Shown: positions 1 through 12,400 of the stretch, in pieces
Numbering within the stretch: the first letter of the stretch is position 1
Layout: each line of letters starts with the position of its first letter
Assembly (NCBI GenBank): GCA_905250115.1
Contig: CAJNOI010000197.1
Span: 26,290-90,289 of the forward strand
DNA from: Adineta steineri
Lineage: Eukaryota; Rotifera; Eurotatoria; Adinetida; Adinetidae
Length of the DNA: 64,000 bases
Direction: 5' to 3'
The notes under the pieces: generated by a model
Databases searched by the model: none
What the model was told of the DNA's origin: nothing
What the model saw: the letters and a program-made list of their open reading frames with translations, nothing else
Position numbers and translations under genes: made by a program

Positions 1-100
1 TTTAATCAAGATGGCATTATGTTTACAAATACGTGCAAAAGTCCAAAGGTAAAACGAGTGTGATTGAATAAAAATGTATTATCATTTTTTCGAATAATAG

Positions 101-3100
101 TGTCTGGAAACATCATCCTTATATATGCGCTGCTCTATTGGTCTTAATTGGTTTAGTAATTGCTTGTGTTTTGATACTCAAACTAATAGTTCTGCGTCAA
201 CAATCTAAACTTGCCGGTATTGTAATAGACGAAATAGTCAGTTCTATTTTCTTAATTTGTTATGATTTATCAATTAAGATCAAACAACAAACAATGGATC
301 ATCATCGACAACATTTATTCTGGTGCCGCAGACATCACTCACTCTGAAACCGCAGACATCACACACTCTGCCGCCGCAAGTGTCATTGGCTCAAACAGGT
401 ATGATGGAGAATATTATTCTCTGACTAAGTTTTATTATCAACCAGTTGCTCTTTGAATTAGAAAGACTTGTAGAGCATCGAATTTTGATTCTTCGCAAAG
501 CACGTGCCGTAGAGGGTTTCAATCCCGTGGTACTGATCGTATAGTTATTTTTTAAAGTAATTCCTATTCCTGTCTTAGCTTGTTCTTTCTCCATCTCTCT
601 ACCACTCGCATGTATGCAAAATTTCTGTATAATTCCAGCCGTTTTATGATTTTCTTGATGTAGGACGTGAAGCGCGTTGATCCTGCTCATGAACTTTTGA
701 TGACAGAATGATCATCACGATTTTTCATGTATTTTGAAATTGAAATTATCCAACAGCTCCAGATGGCATACATCAGAGTTGTAGTCAATAACATTAAGCA
801 GTCGCTTCGATCCAGTAGAGAATCTCTATCGAACGGTACACGGTTTTTTATTTTCCAGCCAGTTGCTGTTATTATAGTGGATTTTTAGGGTTTGAGTATC
901 GGCACGGGCTTAATTAGAACACGTAACATTCGTCGATTCGACTCATTTGACCCTCGACCGAATAGAGGACAAAATCTTTTCTGTTGATACTAAGCTGATA
1001 GGATAGATCTAAAAATCCATATCCGAACCGTGACGCAAATTTCTTCTCTTAAATTATAAAAGTGCAGAAAAAGCGCTTTGCATTGTTGAAATATAGTTTT
1101 AAGGTGAATCTCATTTTCAACTCATATCTGTAACCAAACTGATATTACCTTCTGGTAACACGATGTAAAGGGTGTGGGTGTGGATGTAAGTGTAAGTATA
1201 GATGTGAGTGTGAGAGTGGGTATGGGTATGGTGTGTGTAAGTGTGTGATGAGTGAGGATGTGGATGGTATTAGTTTGAGTATGAACAAGAGTGTTACATC
1301 CACCACAGTGACACTCACATTCACCCTACCACGCCCTCACTCTCACAACATCAAACCTTTTCTTTCCTAGTTTCTACTTATGGTCTAAACTATTTCAAGA
1401 AATGGATTGGGGATATATCATGAAAAATCCCTTTTTTTCGATGATATAATGAAGAAGAAAGATACTTGATTGGTCACGTTAAATATCATATTATTTTATA
1501 TATAAAGATAAAGAAAAATGAGATTAACAGCTTTGTATTAAGATGCACTTGTTGAATCTGTGTCGTAAAGGCGGTACAGATTCCATAAGTTGACTACAGC
1601 TAAAGTAGATAGAGTAATTCGAATTACCCCAACTAAATTGTATAGCTAATCTAAATTATCCCAAATTCATTTTAAATTTGAAAAGTGGTTGATATAGGTC
1701 TCAGTATTTCAAATATCGCATCACAATGGCTCATACGTTCACCGAGATATTTTTTGGGTCCCATCGAAAGTACTTCAGGCTATCGAATGGTATCATATTT
1801 TATTGCATATGATGGAATAAAAAGTTAGTTAAGAGATGGAGAAATCAAGTTTTAATTATTTTGTTGAAGTAATCCGAATTAGCCCAACTTGATTGACAGA
1901 TTGATCTAAGTTACCCCATTTAGGGTAATTCTGATCAACTTCGACCCTGCCGCAGTATTTTGGCTAATATTTTTATCCGTTCCTAGAACATAAAATATAT
2001 GAGAACGAGAAAAAGCAAAACCAATTTTCAAAGTTTTAATCCAAATTACTCTTAAGGATTCTATTGAACAGATTGATAGGAGCTGTATTTACAAAATAAA
2101 TGAAAAATCGAGATGTCATGTTTAAGAGAAATGAAAGATAGCGCATTTCGACTACATTCTTTTATTGTATTAACAGCATACAACACGCTGACAGGCAATG
2201 CTGTATGGTCATCGATGGGTGAGACTGTGGCCGGAAATGGATCAGCTACTACAGTATCATTGAATCAACCGGGACCCATTGTTTTTGATGTCAACAATAA
2301 TCTATATGTGAATGATTATGGTAACCAGCGCGTCATTTTCTATCCAAGTAATGGAGCTACGCCAACCGTCATCGCTGGCAATGGGATAGTAGGATCGGGG
2401 ATGAATCAAGTAAATTCACCAAACGGTATATATGTGGATAATAATGGAACTCTATATATAGTAAGTATTGTATGATCATTTGCAATTTTGTTCGATACAA
2501 ACGCCTTTACTATTTCAAAAACCTGTTTCATATAAACGTCAATAGCGAGAGAAAATCGTTTTTACATTGTTTTATATGTCGAAAGTTTCAAAGTGTATTC
2601 GATTTGAATTTGGAAAACAAATTTATTACAATACTGTGAGCAAAAATTTGGATATTGTAACGAGAAGATAAGCTAAATCGTCAAAAGCTTTCAATCAGTT
2701 TTATGCTTATGATATGTATAATTTTCCTTGTTATTAAATTTTTATTAGGCAGACACAAAGAACCATCGAATTCAAAAATGGCTCCCAGGAGCGTCGAGTG
2801 GAACCACAGTGGCTGGATTAACAGGCAGCAGTGGTTCAAATTTAAATCAATTGAACAAAGTTAGTTTACATTTTTTCGTCGTATTTTTGGTATGATCTGT
2901 AATGATGAATTAAGAGACTAAATTGTGTGGTAAAACTATAGATCCATATTACGAATCGACTGAGTACCGAAAAGAAGTTTATACGGGATATTTATATGAG
3001 TACATATGTTACATTAAAAGAATCATCGTTTATACTAAAATCTTTTATGAGGCACTGTAACATTTCCAGCTCTCTCTCTCAAAATGGCTAACTGCAGAAC

Positions 3101-5270
3101 TTTCTTGACGAGAGTCTATTTTGAGTAGTCAATTGTAAACTTTACAAATGCTTATTTCTAGTTGTCTATTTAAATAGAAACTTCTTTTTACCACATCGAT
3201 GAACAAGAAAAAACAAAGCAATACAAAAAAGAAGTACTGAATAGAGATAATGTGTTCAACACAGTAGTCAACAGTAGACGAAGAAAGAGTGTGCATGATA
3301 TATGATGTATGAGAACCGATCTAGAATATAGAGCAGAACGAACTTTATAATCGTTTGTACTTCTTACGTCTAGCTTTATCCCAAGTTCGACAATACGTTA
3401 CGACTATGTACTGATTGTGTTTTATTTGTTTCTATTAGCCCCAAAGCGTCGTAGTCGATTCTATTGGCAATATGTACATTGCTGATAGCCACAACTATCG
3501 TGTTCTCAAATGGCCCGTAGGTGCATCGCAAGGCATTGTAGTTGCTGGTAAGCAGGAAAAATTGATATTTCTTTTGATAAGTGATAAAATAATTGTCAAA
3601 ACTATGTAGAAAAGACGTTTTTCTGGAAAACAAATTCTAAATTAAGTAACTAGACTTTTTATTTCGCTGTTTTCAACTCATTTGGAGGCGCTAATTGAAA
3701 CTTTCTACTTTTCGTCGAGCTAAGCATCCGATCCGAGAACATAGTTCTCTTCGTAGTAGCAATATATGAGTTTATTTTTTATGGTTATTTATTGCTTCAG
3801 TATTTGCCTTATAGTGAATCTCTCTGAAATTAATACGAGTGTCTAATCAAAGTGAGTTAAAACGAATTTCTAAAACTGTTGTCGTTTGATGCATAACCAT
3901 ACAGAGCCAAAAGTAAGCTGTTTTTTTAATCAAAAATGCTTAAAATATAATATGTTCATGTATGATAAAACTATATAATAACGTTATGATTTTGATAGTA
4001 CCAGAGCACTCTCATAATTTAACCTGGTGGTAGAATTTTATAAGATAGCTCTTTTTTCATCGTTAGCCTGTAATGGTCAAGAGTGTAATCAGGATGGAAT
4101 TAGAATATTCATAATCAATGTACTTTCTATGATAGCTTCTTATGTCATATCTCAGAAGTGTCGTGTTAACCGCATGCGTAAACAGCTTCTGGTTTATGAA
4201 TAATGCATATTTCTTTGATACAGCTACCTCAGGACACAATAGATAAAAGAAGACATACTATTAAAAGGGGTTAGAAATAAGTACAATAATTTGAAAAAAC
4301 CAGTGAAATTTGAATTTTCTAGCAAGAGCTCTACTTTAAAAACTCTAAAAGACTTTATCACGCATTCATAAAAATTTCGATGTGTTCTTAGCACATATGG
4401 AAAGGGATGAGACACTGTATCACTTGTTTTTTTGACAATTTTAATGCCAGAGCCTTATATTTCAATGTAAATAGGTAATGGAGTTATTGGCACATCTTTG
4501 AACAATATCGGTATTGCATATGATGCGAAAGTTGACTCGAGTGGTAATATCTATGTACCAGATCGCAATAACGGACGCGTCCTCAAGTGGACTCCACCAT
4601 CATTATCAGGTATCTTAGTCGCCGGACAAATTAGTAGTTCTGGATCAAATGCAGATCAATTAAATCAACCCTCACATGTTATCTTCGATTCGGTTGGAAA
4701 TATTTATGTATGCGATGCCGGTGAGTATCTCTCATCTATCCGTTGTAGATCATTGCTCGCATATTTTGATAAGAAAAAGCTTATGTTATCTAGAAGTTTT
4801 ATAAAATCGTTTATTCGAGCGAGAAATTTTTTTCGTCGGAACACTGCTCATTGGACGAGATAGTGTTTGTTTAAAAAAATGAAGTTCATTTTGACACACT
4901 TTTATCATATCGATATCCATCAATAATTATCTCCATGGAAAATGTGTTACTTTAAAGAAATCCATTTGATACTTTTCATAATCGCAATCAGCTCGGAGAA
5001 GTCTAGCATATAGGATTAAAAAATTATAGTCTCATAAGCTTACATGACCTTTTCTTCATCATTGATTTTCTTTTTGAAGCTAACAATAGAATTCAGCGAT
5101 GGGTCAATGGATCATCTATGGGTTCCACAGTTGTCGGCACTGGAATAGCTGGTCTAGACTCCAATCAATTAAACACTCCATTTGGTATCGCTTTTGATTC
5201 GTTCAACAATTTGTATGTTGCGGATGCTAACAATAATCGCATCCAACGATTTAATTTAACACATGCTTGA
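101..5270 (+). CDS. NHL-repeat protein with probable N-terminal membrane anchor (5' partial)
   Basis: Predicted exons are 101-216, 2177-2460, 2749-2859, 3439-3547, 4475-4720 and 5080-5270; all junctions have GT-AG sites and keep the frame. The last five exons encode about six NHL repeats, recognisable as NNLYVNDYGNQRV, LYIADTKNHRIQKW, MYIADSHNYRVLKW, IYVPDRNNGRVLKW and LYVADANNNRIQRF, separated by VAGNG turns; this predicts a six-bladed beta-propeller. The exon at 101-216 encodes a hydrophobic helix (CAALLVLIGLVIACVLILKL) and ends in phase 1, matching the phase-1 entry of the exon at 2177. A direct splice gives a type II membrane protein with an extracellular propeller. That 1.96-kb intron is inferred; the link of the first exon is less certain than the NHL part. 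Any exon upstream of 101 lies outside the window. Ligand unknown; NHL propellers generally bind proteins or RNA. Confidence 0.75.
217..2176. other. long intron or intergenic stretch
   Basis: No coding exon recognised. Contains a TGTGGG-like hairpin (1170-1347) and a degenerate direct repeat of about 50 bp (1614-1663 and 1869-1918, beginning gtaattcgaattacccca and gtaatccgaattagccca). A tRNA-like scrap lies near 468-535. Confidence 0.4.
1170..1347. repeat. TGTGGG-like hairpin
   Basis: A G/T-rich left half (ggtgtgggtgtggatg, then degenerate GTGAGTG steps) is followed by a C/A-rich right half (acatccaccaca, ctcactctcacaac), so one strand can fold back on itself. It lies inside the presumed first intron of the NHL gene. 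Confidence 0.7.
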
Positions 5271-5743
5271 GTAATGATAATAATGAAAGAAAATTTAGAT
5301 TTCAATTAGAATACAAATAGTTATAAATATCATTCACAGGCTTATCAAAAGAACTTGGGGTGTGTGTGCCAAGAAAATAGGTGGACATCCTTTCAAATAC
5401 CACACCCGTCCCCTTGCTTTAACACATTTATCTTTCTCTTGCTCTGTATTTTTCGTTTGTTCTGTTTCTTTTCTCTTGTTCGCTTTCTTTCTTCTGCTGC
5501 TTCTTAAATTTAGTCAGTCTAGAGAAGAACGATGGATAGCAAGGTTGCTTCAAAGTGCGATAAAAAGAATTCATCTGAATTGTGTTTGGAGAGTCGAAGA
5601 CAGAATAGAGTCCGAACCATAGGCTCGATAAAGAAGCGACAAGAATTATTTTGTTTGTGCTCGCTATTATATTTTTCTCTTTTATTATTCAATAAACGTC
5701 ATATATTCCTGAAATATCTACCTTATTCATAATTCCGTTACAG

Positions 5744-5868
5744 TGTAGGTTTGTGTGAGTACGGGTGTGAATCAATGTGCGTGAGTGTGAGGGTAGATGT
5801 CGATGGGAATTGATATGGATGTGCATAAGGGTGTCACGCAACTAAGAGACTGACCCACACCTTCAAGA
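5744..5868. repeat. TGTGGG-like hairpin
   Basis: Left arm of GTGTGAGT/GGGTGTGA steps; right end gacccacaccttcaag. The terminal ttcaag recurs at the ends of several other copies in this window. Confidence 0.6.
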
Positions 5869-5930
5869 TGGATTTTTAAGAAAAGTAATTTGGCGTATGA
5901 AAAATCGGCTGATACTGGAAGGTACAAGTC

Positions 5931-6080
5931 GGGGTGTGAGTGTGGGCTTAGGTATGATGTGTGTGAAAGTAGGAGTGAGGGTGCACGTGTGTGGTGGGTG
6001 TGAGTATGAATGTTACATCTACCACACAACCGAAATGACACTCACAACCATCTACACCCACACCCACACCCACACCTTCA
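5931..6080. repeat. TGTGGG-like hairpin
   Basis: Left half begins ggggtgtgagtgtgggctta; right half is three CACCCACAC-type steps ending in caccttca. The arms pair imperfectly around position 6010. Confidence 0.7.
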
Positions 6081-6694
6081 ACAATATATACGAACTTGAG
6101 GAGTGTGACTGGCTGTGGGGTGAATGTGGTTCAGATTCAGAAACGAATACTACTCTCAGCCACACCTGGTGTGCTCGTGAGGGTCTAACTTGATTTGCTA
6201 TTCGCAAGGATGAAAGAATAATGTTGTCCTAATGGATAGTTTTCTTAGAAGGAGAAACTGTGATATAAAAGCATATTATTTTAGTGCAGCAAAGTAAATA
6301 CAAGCACTATAGTAATAATTACCTTTAAAATAATTCGAATGATGATCGATATAAAAATAAAAAGGACTGAATACAATATTTGCGACTATACACAAACATG
6401 AAAATATACTGAATGAAAAAGTGAGAAGCGTACCTTTAGATATCTCTTTTACTTTCAGTGATCGCCGATAGATAAATCGTATTTCTTTCTTTCTTTCTAC
6501 TGAAAAAATTAGGACCAAAGACTAAGGATGTTACTTTATCTTTACTTTATGAATCAAGATAGAGACAATCTTTATCTGCAAAAATAAAGTTAAAATAACG
6601 AATAAAGATACATTTTTTCATGCTATAACAACAGATGACGTTTATTAATGCTCTTTCGTATCATCATCATCGTCATTTCCATACGCCATATCAT

Positions 6695-7380
6695 CGAAAA
6701 AAAGGGTTCCATGAATTTCGGCCCAGCAATTTTTCGTCCCAGACTTTCGACCCGGTCCGAAACTCCAGTAACTTTTCGGTTCAGGGACGAAAACTCAATG
6801 GAATTTCAGTCCAACTATTGATTAAATTTTGAATTAATTTATTATTAATTAATACCTTCACACCGCTCAGCACTATGACTTTGGAAAATTCATTCTGCTG
6901 AGCAGTATGAATATTGAGAAGGTCGCCTGGCTACAAATTGATGTGGTGTTAGGAATATTCCATTAAGTTTGTTATATCTCAAACGGTTATCTGAAATGCT
7001 TATCAAATACTGTGCATAAACCTTAACTAGAAAATACATTTTTCACACTCCATTATCAGATGTTTTTAAAACCTTGTATTTTCGATATTTTATAATTCAT
7101 AGCATCACTGAACGGGTCAAACTAGTTTATGATTTTTATAATGTTCATACTGCTCGGCAGTATGACACACTGATCAGTAGAATGAATTTTCCAAAGTCAT
7201 AGTGCTGAGCGGTATGAAGTTATTAATTAATAATAAATTAATTCAAAATTTAATCAATCACTGGACCGAAATTCCATTGAGTTTTCGTCCCTGAACCGAA
7301 AAGTTACTGAAGTTTCGGACCGGGCCGAAAGTGTGGGACGAAAAATTGCTGGGTCGAAATTCCAGTCTCCCGAAAAAAAG
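6695..7380. mobile_element. foldback (MITE-like) element with long inverted ends and 10-bp target duplication
   Basis: Left arm about 6705-6912 and right arm about 7150-7370 are inverted copies at roughly 90% identity by eye: both carry cccagcaatttttcgtccca, ttttcggttcagggacgaaa, gaattaatttattattaatt and gactttggaaaattcattct. The direct repeat cgaaaaaaag flanks the pair (6695-6704 and 7371-7380). The centre holds more short palindromes around gctgagcagtatgaa. No transposase frame is present, so it is non-autonomous. A 9-10 bp duplication with long inverted ends fits Mutator-like elements, but that superfamily assignment is inference. Confidence 0.8.
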
Positions 7381-9482
7381 AATTACGCAAGAAATGATAT
7401 ATACAAAAAATGCTACTCCGTGGTACAGCTAACTATATAGTATCATAATTTTTTATGAGTTAGTGTAAGAAAATAAAAAAGTACGTTTCGATAGAAAAAG
7501 TCTTTATTCTTTATAAAATAAAGATGAAGATTTTTATTACTTTACTCGTTATTATAAAGAAAATAAAGATATAAACGTGTATATCTTAGATTTCTTTCCA
7601 CCATATATGCAGTGAGTATGAAACAATATTCAGAGGATACATAAATATTATCCACGCTTAAATTTTTTTCATTCTTTTACTACAATGATCAGTGGAGGTT
7701 AAATCTTTTTTTTCTCTCATCTATATCATGAAACAAGCATGCATGTTCCAAAAGAGTCAATATAAATGATACTTATTCTCATTTCTGTACGTAACAAAAA
7801 CTACCTTTATTTTTATCAAAAAAAGAAAAAAAAACCGTTGTGCATTACCCCAGCTTCGTCCTCTGATGTAAAACACGCAGCTAATGGGATGCAATTACTA
7901 CGCCTCAGGCAGCCAAGGAATGAAAAATACGGCATTTCTGCGCGTACAAATGTGTGCTTTTTACGCGACGAAAAGACATTTTTTTTGAAAGCAAAATGAT
8001 GGAGACACCCTTTGTTGTTAACAACTTGATTCTTTCTACAAAAAAAGAATTTTTCTTCAAGCGTAGACAGGACGTATTTTTTGTTCCTTGTCTGCCCGGA
8101 GTACTAGCATCAACATGCGGAGATATTTATACACTGATCTAATTGTTAATAGATATTATGTACATTAATCTCATGACATAAATTTATGTTTCATCGAGCT
8201 CACATAATTCTTTATGAGTTACCATTAGTTTTTAGAAAAACTGTCAAGTTTCGGTGAGATTGAAAAAGTTCTGCTAGATGTGAACTAATACACTCCTATC
8301 AAATAATTTATCAATCGAATTTTTTATCACACAACTAAGAAACAATAGACATTATAATTACGAGTGATTTGTAATAAATTAAATTGTTTAGATCTTAAAT
8401 ATTTTTCTCCTATTAGTCATTTGATCAGAAGACCTGTTTTATCATATGAGAAGACTTAATATCTTGCATAAAATTAAGGATGATGGTAGTGAATGAACGA
8501 CTAAAAGTGGAGATAGAAAGTATATTATTTTTATCAAGTTATCTCATGCTTCATATGTCCTCATTCTCTAGCATAATGAAAAATGACTGTGTATTTATTT
8601 GATTTTTAACAATTCTTCTTAGTAATATCGATTAAATTATAAATTCAACTCGTTTTATATATTTGCATTAGTGAATTGATGATCGATTTGTATATCTAAT
8701 TACATTTTAGGAATACCACTTGTTATTATAATGAAAGATTTTTATTGCAACTGTCCTTTGATTATATTCAAAGATATACTTTAATTGATTTCCTGTTTAA
8801 TAAAAAAATCTCATTATCATTGTTTCTTTTTTCTCAATCTGTTTGAAGGGCCTGGTTCTTCCATGCAGAATATCATAAATAACAAAACATGACAATATAT
8901 TTTGTACTTTTATTACAAGGGAGAAATCAAGTACTCTCATATTCCGTGTATTCCTTGCCTGCCTATTATAAAATAAATTAGCTAATATTAAAATGATACA
9001 GATAGCTCATTATTCGTATTTTTTAATAAACTGAAAGGATCATTCATCAATATCGATTGATAATATTCTATAAAGTAAAAAGTTCTTTGTATGTGTTAAT
9101 AAATGTTTTTTTTCTATAATTTTCTATTAATATATGTTTATTTATGAATAAAAATATAAAACTCGATTGAATACATGTGTGAGTAGTCTCAAGATTTTTA
9201 GAAAAAAAATAAGAAATACTAAAAAAAAAGGAAAATATAATTACTTTTATTATTTTACTTGTTTGGGTAAGTTGTTAAGAAAACTAAATGAATTGCACCC
9301 AGAATTCATCTATTATGAAATGTTTGTAAATATTTGTTCATTCAAATATTCGGACATATCTCTTTTGGTTATGTTATAGTTTTTAAGATATCTACCAAAA
9401 TTTGTACTATCTTACAAAAAAATGACTTGGCACAGTTTTGAAGATCTATACAAAACTGTTCACAAAATATAGATTTTTCTAG

Positions 9483-12400
9483 AAAATATTGTCATGTGTA
9501 TACAATTACTGTTGCAATCGTTTTATAAAATTGTTTGTAATAAATGGAATGCAGGGAATATTTATGATTCTCGATCATTAGATCCATTAATTATTCGTCG
9601 TGAAATCTTATCAACTCGTCTTTATATTGTTCTTGTTATTATTTCTCTTATTACTTTAACAATATATTCTTCATTAAGTAATCGAATCGAAAATAAAACT
9701 GTAATATTACCAAGTCAATCTATTTATGAAAATCTTCAAAAGAAATATGCTACTAGTTTACAGTGCCCATGTACAAAAATCTCGATTCCTTATGGAGATT
9801 TTATTAAAATAATTCCATTGTTTCATCAAGTATGTTCAAGTGATTTTATTTCTCAACAATGGATCAATTTTATATTTCAAGCAAATTCAACATTTATTTG
9901 GCCAATAGATGTACGAACAAGTCTGAGTGCAATGTGGCAATTAATACGAACATTCTGTCAAAGTTCAATAAATATAACTACAGATGCACTTGATCAATTT
10001 AATAATTCCCCATTAGTTAATACAATGTTATTGACTGAAGGATTATTAGAAGCAAAAATTCAAGCTGCTCTTTATTTATTACGTCAAACAGCATCATCTA
10101 CTCTAATACAACCAATGACAATTGTTCATAAAGTCACACAAGCAAATCAATTAGTAACAGGATTATTAACAAATTATGTTGCTGTAACAAAAAACTTTGG
10201 ACTAATGCAAGATCGTGATTCGTATGTCGATATTGGTTATATGAATGTATCTCTTTATACGGGAACATTTGGAAACAAATATATATTAGAAAATTCATCA
10301 CTAGTTTGTTCTTGTCAAAATAATGGTTCATGTCCTTTACCTGGATATCTTTATTTATATAAAATTTTTGAAACTTTTGGAATCTATGATTTAAATAGAA
10401 TTGAAGCAAATGAAACATTATCTGGTATAATAATTGATTGTTTACCATCTCAAATGACACTTTCATCATCATTAGAATGTTTTTATAATCAATCATGTTT
10501 AAATATTCTTTTATCATCTTATAAAAATTCATTAAATATTGCAATTCTTAATCAATCTTTATCAAGTCGTTTTCTTTCAACAACAAAAATTGAATTACTT
10601 ATCAATGAACTTTTTCTTGAAGAAATGTTTAATCAAACAAATTATACAAAATATTATTCACAATGTTTACCCAAGTCTTGTCAATATATTTACATACATC
10701 GTTTTTATTGGATTAATGTTCTTACAATTTTTATTGGTCTTCTTGGAGGAATAACTACTGTACTACATATAGTTACTCCATATATCATTCGATTAATTTT
10801 ATGTATTAAAAAACGATGTGCTTCAAAGAAATACGAGGAAGTTACACAAAAAACTCCATGTAAGATTTAAGCAGAAAATAGGAATATAATATTTAATAAA
10901 TATAATTTTAGTTCGGCCAAAAGAATTTTTTCTCAAAGTCAAAGATAAAATCATAACTTTTAATTTATACAGTAAATATTCTCGTGATCCAGTACGTGTT
11001 TATCATGGTGTTTTAGCAACACGATTATATATTATTTTATTATTGGTTTCAGTATGTATTATTATTTTATTTTCATATTCATCAAATCAAGTATTTAATG
11101 AAACCATTATAAATCCATCTGAACAAGAATATGAAAAGTTAGAAGAAAAATATTCATTAACATTAACATGTCCATGTACGCAAATATCTATACCTTATGA
11201 AGATTTAATAACAATCGAAGTAAAATATCATCAGATATGTACAAGTGATTTTATTCAACCATGGTGGTACCAAAGTTTTCTTCCGCATAATAATTCTGAC
11301 GAGTATGCAATTGATTTTTTATCATTTGCTCCATCATATTTTCAAACATTAGAAACATTTTGTGATATTGCTAAAATAATAATCAATAATGAAATTAATC
11401 GATTTTTAACAACAACATTTGTTCATGCTCAAATTTTAACAAATAATATATTTAATTCCCAAATAAATTCATCAATAAATACATTTATTCAATTAACACA
11501 AACTGAATATCGTTATCGAATGTCTTTAACGAATGGATTACTTCATAGTAATCAATATTTAAGTCATATGGTAGCAAGTACTGCTCTAAACACAATGTTA
11601 TTGGACCGGTCAGATGGAACACATACTATAGAGATCAATACAGATGCTCTGTATACTCTCAATGCAAGTGATGATATATGTTATTGTGTTCTAGATTCAA
11701 CATGTAATATAGATAATATCTATTTTGGTAATAATAATAATGAATATAAGTCGTCAATTGATTGGCAACCTGATGGTATACAAGTTGGCTGTTCGGTTAT
11801 GGATTCTGTATTAAAATCATCATTGATGTGTTGGTTTGAAAACACTTGTTTAAAACAATTACGAATACTTGTTAATACAGCAAACCTTCCAATACTTCCA
11901 TCTATAACTCCACTTGATTCAACATTATCTAGTCAATATTTTCCAAATACATCAATTGAATTAATTTTTAATGAAATTATGATTGAAGAATGGAATTACT
12001 CTTCACCATATTCAATCTATTATCAAAAATGTAAACCTTCATTTTGCTCGTTTACTTATAAGAAAAAGACTAGTATTATTTATATAATTACTATTATTAT
12101 CAGTCTTATTGGTGGAATTAATGTTCTTCTTCGATTATTTTCTCCATTTATAATTAAGATTATTTTTAAATTTATTCATCGATTAAAACGCAAAAATTCA
12201 CCGCAAATCTCGACTATACAAGAAGAAAATCATCGTAAGTTATTGATGGGTGTGGGTAAAGAAAATATGAACCTACACCCACCCACCCACAATCAAGAAA
12301 TTTGAAACTATATTTTATTTTATTTAGAAAATGTTGGAATTTGTAATATTATAAGGAATCAAATGATTCGATTAATAGATAAATTTTTAATGATAAATCT

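Larger units (their letters stand above)
5271..9482. other. non-coding region with hairpins and a foldback element
   Basis: About 4.2 kb between the first NHL gene and the three-unit gene. The open frames here are short and mostly read through repeats. Identified contents are two TGTGGG-like hairpins near 5744-6080, a third weaker one near 6101-6170, and the foldback element at 6695-7380. From 7400 to 9480 it is AT-rich with nothing recognisable, except a possible donor site (GTAAGT at 9265) that could belong to an upstream exon of the next gene. Confidence 0.5.

Noticed and set aside
468..535. tRNA-like sequence (ttgtagagcatcg and gagggtttcaatcccgt)
   Set aside because: D-arm and T-loop look familiar but the T-stem has a mismatch and a wobble pair and no acceptor stem or D-stem pairs, so at best a decayed tRNA-derived scrap.
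5772..6193. Open frames of 80-100 codons on both strands
   Set aside because: They read through the TGTGGG-like repeats (VHVCGG, HTHTHT strings) and have no initiation context or domain.
9167..9379. Possible 5' exon of the three-unit gene ending at the GTAAGT at 9265
   Set aside because: The phase would fit, but there is no ATG in the frame and no clear acceptor; not strong enough to annotate.
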